Assembly: GCF_014649495.1 (NCBI RefSeq)
Contig: NZ_BMTD01000012.1
Coordinates: 186,001-250,000, forward strand
Reading direction: 5' to 3'
DNA: 64,000 nucleotides
Source: Streptomyces filipinensis
GTDB lineage: Bacteria > Actinomycetota > Actinomycetes > Streptomycetales > Streptomycetaceae
A model generated the notes under the pieces. It made no database searches. It saw nothing but the letters and a program-made list of their open reading frames with translations, and was not told the DNA's origin. The first letter of the stretch is position 1, and each line of letters starts with the position of its first letter. Position numbers and translations under genes: made by a program. Positions 25,528-34,062 of this stretch are shown one piece after another.

Positions 25528-25539
25528 CGTTGTACAACG
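25528..25539. promoter_or_regulatory. Perfect 12-bp palindrome CGTTGTACAACG
   Basis: CGTTGTACAACG is fully self-complementary and lies about 75 bases upstream of the candidate hopanoid promoter in a non-coding gap. A related GTACA half-site lies about ten bases to its left (GGTACAGCTTA). It is a candidate regulator-binding site; no regulator gene is adjacent. Confidence 0.35.
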
Positions 25540-25642
25540 CGGCACGGTCCGCCGGGGTGTCCTGCGCATCACAACAACACACCGATTGGTTCCAAGATTC
25601 CTGGCGTTGGCCGGAGTTGACGGTTCCTTTGCAGACGCAGGA

Positions 25643-25667
25643 CCCCGCCGGACGGTTGCCGGCGGGG
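25643..25667 (-). terminator. Hairpin terminator of the exporter operon
   Basis: CCCCGCCGG (25643-25651) and CCGGCGGGG (25659-25667) pair perfectly across a 7-base loop, and flanking bases extend the stem with one mismatch. It lies 15 bases past the stop of the ABC ATPase gene and isolates that operon from hpnC. Confidence 0.7.
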
Positions 25668-25682
25668 CCTGGCCGAAACAGG

Positions 25683-26471
25683 CTACTTGCCCGTGAACTT
25701 CTCGTACTCCTTCAAAACCTCTTCGGTCGGTCCGTCCATACGCAGCTCACCGCGTTCCAGCCACAGGACGCGGTTGCAGGTGTCGCGGATGGACTTGTTG
25801 TTGTGACTGACCAGAAACACCGTTCCGGCTTCCTTGCGCAGTTCCCGGATGCGTTCCTCGGAGCGCTTCTGGAACTTGCGGTCACCGGTGGCGAGCGCCT
25901 CGTCGATCATGAGGACGTCGTGGTCCTTGGCGGCGGCGATGGAGAACCGCAGCCGGGCCGCCATACCCGAGGAGTACGTGCGCATCGGCAGGGTGATGAA
26001 GTCACCCTTCTCGTTGATCCCGGAGAACTCGACGATGTCCTCGTAGCGCTCCTTGATCTGCTCCCGGGACATGCCCATGGCGAGACCGCCCAGGATGACG
26101 TTCCGCTCACCGGTGAGGTCGTTCATCAGGGCCGCGTTGACACCGAGCAGCGAGGGCTGGCCGTCGGTGTAGACCTTGCCCTTCTCGGCGGGCAGCAGGC
26201 CGGCGATGGCCCGCAGCAGGGTGGACTTGCCGGAGCCGTTGGAGCCGATCAGGCCGATGGCCTCGCCGCGGTAGGCGACGAAGGACACCCCGCGCACGGC
26301 GTGCACCTTCCGTACGCCCCGCTCCTCGCCGCGCTTGAGGATCCGGCTCAGCGCCGCCGTCGCGCTGCCCTTGCCGGTCTTGGCGCCGTTGACCCGGTAG
26401 ACGATGTGCAGATCGTCGGCGATGACCGTCGGGCGGCGTTCCTCGCCGGCCCGGTCGTTCTGCTCAGCCAC
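25683..26471 (-). CDS. ABC exporter ATPase, Wzt/TagH type
   Basis: A 262-aa ATP-binding subunit of a polysaccharide/teichoic-acid exporter. Walker A is GSNGSGKS (residues 76-83), the signature region YSSGMAARLRFSIA lies further on, and Walker B is VLMIDEALATGD. The TYSSGM signature and LATGD are typical of the Wzt/TagH/RfbB class. No C-terminal carbohydrate-binding domain is present, so it resembles TagH-like short forms. The GTG at 26471 lies 8 bases inside the permease gene, which indicates coupling. Confidence 0.88.
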   Translation of the reverse strand: MAEQNDRAGEERRPTVIADDLHIVYRVNGAKTGKGSATAALSRILKRGEERGVRKVHAVRGVSFVAYRGEAIGLIGSNGSGKSTLLRAIAGLLPAEKGKVYTDGQPSLLGVNAALMNDLTGERNVILGGLAMGMSREQIKERYEDIVEFSGINEKGDFITLPMRTYSSGMAARLRFSIAAAKDHDVLMIDEALATGDRKFQKRSEERIRELRKEAGTVFLVSHNNKSIRDTCNRVLWLERGELRMDGPTEEVLKEYEKFTGK

Positions 26472-27393
26472 GGCCGTACCTCTCCTCCGCCTTCCAGAAG
26501 TACACGAAGCCGCCGGCGAAGGCGGCCACGGCCCAGAACAGGGCGATGGCCCACACGTGCGGCGGCAGGTTCGAGGCACCGTAGCCGTCGATCAGCGCGT
26601 AGCGCATGAGGTCCATGTAGACCGCGGCCGGGTTGACCTGCAGCAGCCGGACCGCGATCTCGGAGCGGCCCTCCATCATCTTGTTGATGGAGAACATGAC
26701 GCCGGAGGTGTACATCCACGTGCGCAGGATGAACGGCATCAGCTGGGCGAGGTCCGGCGTCTTGGCGCCCATGCGGGCCACGATCAGCGCGAGCCCGGTG
26801 TTGAACAGGAACTGCAGCAGCAGGACCGGCACGATCAGCAGCCAGCCCGGCCCCGGGTAGCTGCCGAAGCCGATCGCCACGACGAACATCACGATCATCG
26901 AGAACAGCAGCTGCTGGAGCTGCTGCAGCGAGAACGAGATGGGCAGCGAGGCACGCGGGAAGTGCAGGGCGCGCACCAGGCCCAGGTTGCCGGAGATCGC
27001 CCGGACGCCCGACATGACCGAGCTCTGCGTGAAGGTGAAGACGAACACCCCCGTGACCAGGAACGGGATGTACACGTCCTGGGACAGACCGCGGCTCGCG
27101 TGCAGGATCACGCCGAAGATGAAGTAGTACACGCCCGCGTTGAGCAGCGGTGTCGCCACCTGCCACAGCTGGCCGAGCTTGGCCTGGCTGTACTGGGCCG
27201 TCAGCTTCGCCTGGGAGAAGGCGAGGATGAAGTGGCGCCGCCCCCACAGCTGGCGGACGTACTCGGCCAGCGAGGGCCGGGCGCCGCTCACGGCGAGCCC
27301 GTACTTGGCGGCGAGCTGCGCCGCCGTCAGCCCCTCGTCGGGCGACGGTATCGCGCTCACCGCGACACCGCCGTCATGCGTTGTGTGACTCAC
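26464..27393 (-). CDS. ABC-2 type exporter permease, Wzm/TagG type
   Basis: A 309-aa membrane subunit with an N-terminal cytoplasmic segment and six predicted transmembrane helices from about residue 75 on. WGRRHFILAFSQAKLTAQY and LGQLWQVATPLLNAGVYYFIFG match the ABC2_membrane family of polysaccharide and teichoic acid exporters. Starting at GTG 27393, it overlaps the ATPase gene by 8 bases. It lies 60 bases downstream of the GT2 gene in the same operon, so its cargo is probably made by the upstream enzymes. Confidence 0.88.
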   Translation of the reverse strand: MSHTTHDGGVAVSAIPSPDEGLTAAQLAAKYGLAVSGARPSLAEYVRQLWGRRHFILAFSQAKLTAQYSQAKLGQLWQVATPLLNAGVYYFIFGVILHASRGLSQDVYIPFLVTGVFVFTFTQSSVMSGVRAISGNLGLVRALHFPRASLPISFSLQQLQQLLFSMIVMFVVAIGFGSYPGPGWLLIVPVLLLQFLFNTGLALIVARMGAKTPDLAQLMPFILRTWMYTSGVMFSINKMMEGRSEIAVRLLQVNPAAVYMDLMRYALIDGYGASNLPPHVWAIALFWAVAAFAGGFVYFWKAEERYGRG

Positions 27394-27453
27394 GAGTGGA
27401 AATCCGGAACTCTCTCGGTAAGAAGCTTGCTCTCTTCAGGTAAGAGAAGCTTC

Positions 27454-28335
27454 TCAGATCACGGGGGGCCGGCCCAGTCGGGTCAGCCGCCACACCGTGC
27501 GCCAGCGCATCGGACGGCGCGGTCCGCACGGTGTGGTCCAGCCTTCCCGGAATCCGCCGAACCACGCCTTCAGGGCCGGCCCCGAGGGGCGGCGCAGCAG
27601 CGTGAGCAGCAGCCAGACACCGAGGTAGACGGGGACCAGGGCCGCGGGGAGGTTGCGGCGGGCCAGCCACACGCGGTTGCGGGCGACCATGCGGTGGTAG
27701 ACGGCGTGTCGCGAGGGCGCGGTCGTCGGGTGGTACAGCACCATGTCCGACCGGTAGTCGATCATCCAGCCGGCGTCGAGGGCCCGCCAGGCCAGGTCGG
27801 TCTCCTCGTGGGCGTAGAAGAAGTCGTCCGGCAGGCCGCCGACCTCGGCGAACACCCGGGTGCGGACGGCGTTGGCGCCGCCGAGGAAGGTGGTGACCCT
27901 GGAGGAGCGCATCGGGTCGGAGGCGCGCAGCCGGGGCACGTGCCGGCGCTGGGTCTCTCCGGTCTCCGGGTCGGCGATGCGGAAGCTGATGATGCCGAGC
28001 TTCGGATCGGCCTCGAACGCCGCACGGCACAGCTCGGCGGTGTCGTGGCGGGCGAGCAGGCCGTCGTCGTCGAGGAAGAGCAATATGTCGACATCACGGC
28101 CGCCGGGACCGAAGGCCTCTATGCCGACGTTGCGGCCGCCGGGGATGCCCAGGTTCTCGGGCAGCTCCACGGTGCGTACGCCGTCGGGGACGTCCGGGAC
28201 GGGCGAGCCGTTGCCGACGACGACCACCTCCACCCGGTCGCCGTCCTGCTTGGCGACCGAGTCGAGCAGGGCGCGCAGCTCCTCGGGCCGGTTGCCCATG
28301 GTGATGATGACGGCGCCGACCTTCACGGCGCTCAC
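27454..28335 (-). CDS. GT2-family glycosyltransferase
   Basis: A 293-aa GT-A-fold enzyme. The N-terminal strand VGAVIITMGNRPEELRALLDS, the metal-binding LDDD (residues 88-91), GGANAVRTRVFAEVGG and the acceptor-site motif HEETDLAWR identify family 2. A hydrophobic segment near residue 245 suggests membrane association. The donor sugar is unknown. The GTG at 28335 overlaps the preceding gene's stop as GTGA; a second GTG three codons later is possible. In this operon it probably decorates or extends the phosphate-linked product. Confidence 0.85.
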   Translation of the reverse strand: MSAVKVGAVIITMGNRPEELRALLDSVAKQDGDRVEVVVVGNGSPVPDVPDGVRTVELPENLGIPGGRNVGIEAFGPGGRDVDILLFLDDDGLLARHDTAELCRAAFEADPKLGIISFRIADPETGETQRRHVPRLRASDPMRSSRVTTFLGGANAVRTRVFAEVGGLPDDFFYAHEETDLAWRALDAGWMIDYRSDMVLYHPTTAPSRHAVYHRMVARNRVWLARRNLPAALVPVYLGVWLLLTLLRRPSGPALKAWFGGFREGWTTPCGPRRPMRWRTVWRLTRLGRPPVI

Positions 28336-29111
28336 TTCAGCCTGCTCGAAGCGAGGATGGAGACCAGGTGCAGCAGGGTCTGCAGCAGCGCGATGCCGGC
28401 CAGCACCGCGACACCCAGCCGGGAGAAGAACAGGTCGCCGCGGACCTGGTCGGCGACGGCCAGGACCAGGATCAGCAGGGACGCCTCGATGCCGAGGATC
28501 AGCCGGTGGAACTTCAGTGCGGCGGCTGCCCGGCGGGCCAGCGCCATGCCGGAGGAGCGCATCTCGGCGGCGGCCTCCTTGACCGGCGGCTTGCCGGCCT
28601 GGTGCCGGGCGACGCCGACCAGGTCGGTCTCCGCCTTGATGAGGATGGCGCCGAGCGCGGCCAGCGTGCCGAGGAAGGCCCACAGCCAGTCGATACGGCC
28701 GCCGCCCCACAGGTCGGCGGCGCGCAGCCCGAAGCCCACGAGCACGGCGGCGTCGGTGAGATAGGCGCCGACCCGGTCCAGGTAGACGCCGTTCAGCGAG
28801 TACTGCTTCTTCCAGCGCGCGATCTCGCCGTCGACGCAGTCCAGCAGCAGGTACATCTGGACGCACACCACGCCGAGGACGGCGCCCGGGATCCCCGGCA
28901 CCAGGAGTGCCGGGGCCGCGAGCACGCCGAAGACGGTCATCAGGTACGTGAGCTGGTTGGGCGTGACCCTGGTGTTGACCAGGTAGCGGTCGACCCGCAG
29001 GGACACCTCGCGCATGTAGAGGCGTCCCATCCAGTGCTCACCGCTGCGCCGGTCCTTCACCCCCGCGGGGTGGACGACCGGACGGAGTTCAGCTACCGAT
29101 GGCCTTGACAT
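28332..29111 (-). CDS. CDP-alcohol phosphatidyltransferase family protein
   Basis: A 259-aa integral membrane enzyme of the class that transfers a phospho-alcohol or phosphatidyl group from a CDP donor. The motif DG-x2-AR-x8-G-x3-D-x3-D is present from Asp91 to Asp112 (Asp91, Asp94, Arg99, Gly108, Asp112), but the final Asp is Ala116. TPNQLT before the first membrane helix is typical. It overlaps the dehydrogenase-like gene upstream by 23 bases and the GT2 gene downstream by 4. The substrate is unknown, and loss of the last Asp may alter chemistry. Confidence 0.85.
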   Translation of the reverse strand: MSRPSVAELRPVVHPAGVKDRRSGEHWMGRLYMREVSLRVDRYLVNTRVTPNQLTYLMTVFGVLAAPALLVPGIPGAVLGVVCVQMYLLLDCVDGEIARWKKQYSLNGVYLDRVGAYLTDAAVLVGFGLRAADLWGGGRIDWLWAFLGTLAALGAILIKAETDLVGVARHQAGKPPVKEAAAEMRSSGMALARRAAAALKFHRLILGIEASLLILVLAVADQVRGDLFFSRLGVAVLAGIALLQTLLHLVSILASSRLK

Positions 29112-30150
29112 AGTCGGCGTAGATGTCCTTGATCTGGTTCGGCTTGAGGTCGAGGTGTTCGAGGATCGTGTAGCGGCCGGGGCGGGTCTCCGGGGCGAAC
29201 TCCACGACGCGGACGAACTCGTCCACGGTGAAGCCGATCTCCTCCGGCAGCACCGGAAGCCCGTGCCGGCGCAGCACTTGGGCGGTGTGGGCCGCTTCCT
29301 CGTGCGCCCCGCGCAGATACGTCGCGAAGGCCGCGCCGAGCCCGCACTGTTCGCCGTGAGCGGCCGCCCGTTTGGGGAACAGCAGGTCGAAGGCGTGGTT
29401 GATCTCGTGGCAGGAGCCGGAGGAAGGGCGGGAGTCGCCGGAGATCGACATCGAGATGCCGCTGAGCACCAGCGCCTCGGCGAGCACCTGGAGGAAGCCG
29501 TTGTCGCCGATGCCGCCGGGATGCCTGAGCACCGCCTCGCCGGCCTGGCGGGCCATGGCCGCGGCGAGACCGTCGATCTTCTCGCCGTTGACGCGGTGGG
29601 ACAGCTCCCAGTCCGCGACCGCGTTGATGTTGGAGATCGCGTCGCCGATGCCGGCCCGGACGAAGCGGGCCGGGGCCTCGCGGATCACGTCCAGGTCGAT
29701 GACGACCGCGATCGGGTTCGGCACGCCGTAGGAACCGCGCCCGGCGTCGTTGTCGAGGGTGGCGACCGGCGAGCACAGGCCGTCGTGCGCGAGGTTCGTC
29801 GGCACGGCGACCAGGGGCAGACCGATGCGCGCCGCGGCGAACTTGGCGCAGTCGATGATCTTGCCGCCGCCGAGCCCGACCACCGCGTCGTAGTGGCCGG
29901 ACTTCATCTCGCCGGCCAGCCGGATCGCGTCGTCCAGGGTGCCGCCGCCGACCTCGTACCAGCTGGCGCCGGGCAGCGAGGGGGCGATGCGCTCGCGCAG
30001 CCTGGAGCCGGAGCCGCCGCTGACGGCGACGGCGAGCCGGCCGGACTGCGCGATCCGCTCGTCGGCGAGGACGCAGGCCAGGTCGTCCAGGGCACCCGGA
30101 CGGATGTCCACGACGACCGGCGAGGGAATCAGCCTGGTCAGTAGTGGCAC
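29089..30150 (-). CDS. Iron-containing alcohol dehydrogenase family, glycerol-1-phosphate dehydrogenase-like
   Basis: A 353-aa dehydrogenase. GGGK (94-97) is the nucleotide loop and VPTNLAHDGLCSP (116-128) resembles the EgsA/AraM signature. Metal-ligand positions Asp170 (GIGDAIS), His248 (SCHEINH) and His265 (AAHGEQC) are all present. Known relatives reduce dihydroxyacetone phosphate to sn-glycerol-1-phosphate; the exact substrate here is inferred. The GTG at 30150 has GGGAG five bases upstream and lies 13 bases inside the upstream gene. Placement between a nucleotidyltransferase and a CDP-alcohol transferase suggests it supplies the polyol phosphate. Confidence 0.82.
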   Translation of the reverse strand: MPLLTRLIPSPVVVDIRPGALDDLACVLADERIAQSGRLAVAVSGGSGSRLRERIAPSLPGASWYEVGGGTLDDAIRLAGEMKSGHYDAVVGLGGGKIIDCAKFAAARIGLPLVAVPTNLAHDGLCSPVATLDNDAGRGSYGVPNPIAVVIDLDVIREAPARFVRAGIGDAISNINAVADWELSHRVNGEKIDGLAAAMARQAGEAVLRHPGGIGDNGFLQVLAEALVLSGISMSISGDSRPSSGSCHEINHAFDLLFPKRAAAHGEQCGLGAAFATYLRGAHEEAAHTAQVLRRHGLPVLPEEIGFTVDEFVRVVEFAPETRPGRYTILEHLDLKPNQIKDIYADYVKAIGS

Positions 30151-30890
30151 GCGATCTCCCGTCCCTTGGCGAGGTCGTCGTGGTTGTCGATCTCGACCCA
30201 CTTGACGTCGCCGATCGGCGCCACGTCGATCCGGAAGCCGCGGTGGACCAGCTCCTGGTAGCCGTGCTCGTAGAACTGCTGCGGGTCGGTCTCCCAGACG
30301 GTCTTCAGCGCGTCGGCCAGCTCGGGGGCGGCGTCGCCCTCGATCAGGGTGACCCCGATGTACTCGCCGGTCGCCTCGGCCGGGTCCATCAGCTTGGTGA
30401 TCTTCGTCATGCCCTGCTCGGGGTCGACGACGACCTTCATCTCCTCGTCGGCGAGGTCCTTCACGGTGTCCAGGGCCAGGATGATGCGACGGCCCTCACC
30501 GCGCGCGGCCAGCAGCGTCTTCTCGACGGAGACCGGGTGGACCGTGTCGCCGTTGGCGAGGATCACACCGTCCTTGAGGGCGTCACGGCCGCACCACAGG
30601 GAGTAGGCGTTGTTCCACTCCTCGGCCTTGTCGTTGTCGATCAGCGTGAGCTTGAGGCCGTACTTCTGCTCCAGGGCGGCCTTGCGCTCGTAGACGGCCT
30701 CCTTGCGGTAGCCGACGATGATCGCGACCTCGGTCAGGCCGACCTCGGCGAAGTTGGCGAGGGTGAGGTCCAGCACGGTCGGTTCGCCCTCTATGCCCGC
30801 GGGCCCCACCGGCACCAGCGCCTTGGGCAGGGTGTCGGTGTAGGGGCGCAGACGCCGTCCGGCGCCGGCCGCCAGCACGAGGCCGATCAT
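30138..30890 (-). CDS. Sugar/polyol-phosphate nucleotidyltransferase (cytidylyltransferase-like)
   Basis: A 250-aa NTP-transferase fold enzyme. The pyrophosphorylase signature is AAGAGRRLRPYTDTLPKAL (Lys23), with WNNAYSLW, ILANGDTV (metal Asp) and VEIDNHDDLAKG near the end. The pattern resembles phosphocholine and inositol-1-phosphate cytidylyltransferases more than hexose enzymes, so a CDP-polyol product is predicted. Its ATG overlaps the stop of the DUF5941-type gene as ATGA. In some archaea and Thermotoga the same two activities are fused in one protein, which supports the functional link. Confidence 0.82.
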   Translation of the reverse strand: MIGLVLAAGAGRRLRPYTDTLPKALVPVGPAGIEGEPTVLDLTLANFAEVGLTEVAIIVGYRKEAVYERKAALEQKYGLKLTLIDNDKAEEWNNAYSLWCGRDALKDGVILANGDTVHPVSVEKTLLAARGEGRRIILALDTVKDLADEEMKVVVDPEQGMTKITKLMDPAEATGEYIGVTLIEGDAAPELADALKTVWETDPQQFYEHGYQELVHRGFRIDVAPIGDVKWVEIDNHDDLAKGREIACHY

Positions 30891-32674
30891 GCGGGTTCTC
30901 CTTCGTCGTGTACGGCTGGGGCTCCTGCGGAGACCCAGAAGCGGATGCTCTCGACGAGCACCACGAGGGCGACGGCCACGGCGAGGACCGTGAGCGCGAC
31001 CGTGAACTGAGCAGCGGTGAGCACCGCGGCCAGGACGCAGACGAGCAGCGTCCGCCCCTCGTGCCCCCCGATGGCGCGCACCAGCCAGGCCGGGGGCGCT
31101 CCGGCGTTGCCGCGGATGCGGTACACCGTGTCGTAGTGATGGTAGGCGACGGCGGCCACCAGCCCGAAAGCCGCGGGAAGGGCTCCGTTCACGTCCGCCT
31201 CGGCCGCGAGCACCAGGACGGTGCCGTATTCGGCGAACCGGAACAGCGGCGGGACGAGCCAGTCGAGGGCGCCCTTGAGGGGGCGGTACAGGGCCTGTCC
31301 GGCGGCGACGGTGTAGACGACGGCGCCCGCGACGGGCGCCCAGGTCACCCCGGAGAGGACGGCCGCGGCGAGGACGGCCGTCCCGGCGGCCGCGACCAGC
31401 AGCGGGGCACCGAGGCGGGCGCGGGTGGCCCGCGCCACGAGGGAGGCGAGCGGTCCGTTGTCCGCGAGGTCCGCCAGCGCCCGGGCCGCCCGGTCCGTGC
31501 GCCGCGCCTTGCGCGTCAGCGAGCGCAGCACCCGGCCCGCCGTCGTGTACGTCGCGGCGAAGGCGCAGCCGACGAGCAGCACGCAGAAGGTGATCCGGGG
31601 CGTGGTGGCCGCGGTGAGGACCGCTATCAGCGCCCAGCGTTCACCGATGGGCAGGACGATCATCCGCCGCACCCAGACCGTCCAGCCGACGCTGTCCAGC
31701 TTGTCGGAGAGGGCGGCGGTGGGGCTGGTGTTGGCGGTGGCGTCGTGGTTGGCCTCGTTGAAGGAGAAGTCGACCACGTGCCGGCAGGTCTGCAGGACCA
31801 TCGCGCCGAGGGCGAGGGCCCACACGTCGTCGCCGCCGCGGGCCGCGCCGAGGGCGAGGCCGGCGTAGTAGGCGTACTCCTTGGCCCGGTCGAAGGTGGC
31901 GTCCAGCCAGGCGCCGAGCGTGGAGTACTTCAGGGCGTAGCGGGCGAGCTGGCCGTCGGTGCAGTCCAGCACGAAGGAGGCGATCAGCAGCACGCCCGCC
32001 GCGACGAAGCCGCCGCGGGTGCCGGTGGCCGCGCAGCCGGCCGCGATCAGGGCGGTGAGCAGCGAGGCGGTGGTGACCTGGTTCGGGGTCAGGCCCCGGC
32101 GGGCGCACCAACGGGCGACGTAGCGCGAGTAAGGGCTGATGAAGAAGGTGGTGAAGAAACCGTCGCGGGACTTCACGGCCGACCTCAGGCGTACGGCCTC
32201 GTCGTCGACGGCGGCGACGGCCTGCCGTGCCTCGTTGCGGGCCTGCGGGTCGGCGGGGACGGCGGCGACCAGGCTGCCCAGCTCGGGCCGGTGCACCTCA
32301 CAGCCGTCCGTGTCGAGGGCGGTGACGATCCGGTCGGCGAGGCTGTCCACGGCCAGCGCGGTACCGCCGCCGGCGGAGGTCTCGCGGGCCACGGCCCGGG
32401 TCAGCGCCTGCCGGGCCTCCGGCTGGGCGGTGACGGCACCGGGGATCGCGGAGAGCGGGAAGCGGGGGTCGGTCAGGCCCAGGCGCAGGGCGTGCGGGTG
32501 GCCGACGAAGCGGGCGTCGGCCAGGGCCACACGCTCGCCGGCGGGAGCGGCGGCGAGCAGGGTCTCGGCCTCGGCGGCGTCCACTGCCACCCGGACGTCG
32601 AAGCCGAGCGACCGCAGATCGTTTTCGAGGGACGATCCGGGGACCGGCTGACCGGTGACGATGGCGGTCGGCAA
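30887..32674 (-). CDS. CDP-alcohol phosphotransferase with DUF5941-type C-terminus
   Basis: A 595-aa protein in three parts. An N-terminal soluble domain (about 1-165) has no motif I recognise. A CDP-alcohol phosphotransferase domain follows, with SRDGFFTTFFISPYS, TPNQVTTAS and the full motif Asp237-Asp240-Gly241-Arg245-Gly254-Asp258-Asp262. A C-terminal multi-pass membrane region corresponds to DUF5941 as I recall it. The segment before TPNQVT resembles the di-myo-inositol-phosphate-phosphate synthase half of the fused archaeal enzyme. The TTG at 32674 is the only start after an upstream in-frame stop, with GGGAG nine bases before it. It is the first gene of the seven-gene operon. Confidence 0.82.
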   Translation of the reverse strand: MPTAIVTGQPVPGSSLENDLRSLGFDVRVAVDAAEAETLLAAAPAGERVALADARFVGHPHALRLGLTDPRFPLSAIPGAVTAQPEARQALTRAVARETSAGGGTALAVDSLADRIVTALDTDGCEVHRPELGSLVAAVPADPQARNEARQAVAAVDDEAVRLRSAVKSRDGFFTTFFISPYSRYVARWCARRGLTPNQVTTASLLTALIAAGCAATGTRGGFVAAGVLLIASFVLDCTDGQLARYALKYSTLGAWLDATFDRAKEYAYYAGLALGAARGGDDVWALALGAMVLQTCRHVVDFSFNEANHDATANTSPTAALSDKLDSVGWTVWVRRMIVLPIGERWALIAVLTAATTPRITFCVLLVGCAFAATYTTAGRVLRSLTRKARRTDRAARALADLADNGPLASLVARATRARLGAPLLVAAAGTAVLAAAVLSGVTWAPVAGAVVYTVAAGQALYRPLKGALDWLVPPLFRFAEYGTVLVLAAEADVNGALPAAFGLVAAVAYHHYDTVYRIRGNAGAPPAWLVRAIGGHEGRTLLVCVLAAVLTAAQFTVALTVLAVAVALVVLVESIRFWVSAGAPAVHDEGEPA

Positions 32675-33069
32675 CCGAACTCACTCCCTGGGTGCCGGCG
32701 CGCGGGCGCCGGTCTCTCACGTGGTGGGGCGCCCTGCCTGCGGCACCCGGGCGGCATGTCGGCAGAGGCTATCGGATGGACGGGAGCCCTTGTTCACCGG
32801 CCGTTCACGGCCCGGCCCACGGGGGCTGCCCCGGCCTTTGCCGCGATCATCATCGGGGATCGCGGGCCCGGCCGACAAACCGTGGGCGCAGGCCCGGGCG
32901 GAAGCCTCCGAAGAGGCGCGAGCTGTCACCCTACGCGGCTGCCCCCGCCGGGGCACAGCCGCGGACGACGCGGGCCGGCGCACGGCCTCGTGCCCAGGGC
33001 TCCACCCCGACGCCCCGCACCAGCGGCGCGACGACCGGCGCCGGCACGGCGCCCTTAGGGTGGACGACC
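32675..33069. other. Divergent intergenic region between the CDP-alcohol operon and galE
   Basis: This 395-base gap must hold promoters for both divergent units. I see G/C-rich imperfect repeats such as CACCGGCCGTTCACGGCC near 32796 but no convincing -35/-10 pair and no gene. Confidence 0.4.
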
Positions 33070-34041
33070 ATGACCTGGCTGATCACCGGCGGAGCCGGAT
33101 ACATCGGGGCGCACGTGGCACGGGCCATGGCCGGCGCCGGGGAGAGCGTCGTGGCGCTGGACGACATGTCGGCGGCGGTGCCCGAGCGGCTCCCGGCGGA
33201 CGTCCCGCTCGTGCGGGGCTCGACGCTGGACGGCCGGCTGCTGAAGGACGTCTTCGCGGAGTACGGCGTCACGGGCGTCGTCCACCTGGCGGCGCGCAAG
33301 CAGGTCGCCGAGTCGGTGGCCCAGCCCACTCGCTACTACCGGGAGAACGTGGGCGGCCTCGCCACGCTGCTGGACGCGGTCGCCGAGGCGGGGATCGGCC
33401 GGCTGCTGTTCTCCTCGTCGGCGGCCGTGTACGGCAACCCGGACGTGGACCTGATCACGGAGGACACCCCGTGCGCGCCGGTCAACCCCTACGGCGAGAC
33501 CAAGCTGGCCGGGGAGTGGCTGGTACGGGCGGCCGGAAAGGCACACGGAATCTCCACGGTCTGCCTGCGCTATTTCAACGTGGCGGGCGCCGCCGCACCC
33601 GAGCTGGCGGACACGGGCGTGTTCAACATCGTGCCGATGGTCTTCGACCGGCTCACCCGTGACGAGGCCCCGCGGATCTTCGGCGCCGACTACCCGACCC
33701 CGGACGGCACCTGCGTCCGGGACTACATCCACGTGGCCGACCTCGCCGAGGCCCACCTCGCGGCGGCGCGGCGGCTCGCCGACGGCGGCCTGGCCGGCGA
33801 TCTGACGCTGAACATCGGGCGGGGCGAGGGCGTCTCCGTACGCGAGCTGATCACTCTCCTCGGTGAGGTCACCGGGGACCGCCGGGAGCCGGTGGTGGAG
33901 GGGCGCCGGCCCGGGGACGCGCCGCGTGCGGTCGCCTCGGCCGAGCGGGCCGCCGAGCAGCTGGGCTGGCGGGCCGCGCGCGGGGTGCGCGAGATGGTCG
34001 AGTCGGCCTGGCAGGGCTGGCGGCTGCACCACGGCGGCTGA
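33070..34041 (+). CDS. galE: UDP-glucose 4-epimerase (extended SDR)
   Basis: A 323-aa NAD-dependent epimerase. TGGAGYIG (residues 6-13) binds NAD. The catalytic triad elements are SSSAAVYG (115-122) and PYGETK (Tyr141, Lys145). RYFNVAGA and VRDYIHVADLA are GalE signatures. It interconverts UDP-glucose and UDP-galactose. The ATG at 33070 fits homologues; the long open frame upstream is non-coding. Being divergent from the CDP-alcohol/exporter operon, it may provide UDP-Gal for the GT2 enzyme, which is an inference. Confidence 0.9.
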   Translation: MTWLITGGAGYIGAHVARAMAGAGESVVALDDMSAAVPERLPADVPLVRGSTLDGRLLKDVFAEYGVTGVVHLAARKQVAESVAQPTRYYRENVGGLATLLDAVAEAGIGRLLFSSSAAVYGNPDVDLITEDTPCAPVNPYGETKLAGEWLVRAAGKAHGISTVCLRYFNVAGAAAPELADTGVFNIVPMVFDRLTRDEAPRIFGADYPTPDGTCVRDYIHVADLAEAHLAAARRLADGGLAGDLTLNIGRGEGVSVRELITLLGEVTGDRREPVVEGRRPGDAPRAVASAERAAEQLGWRAARGVREMVESAWQGWRLHHGG

Positions 34042-34062
34042 GTCGGGCCGAGGTCCCCACCC

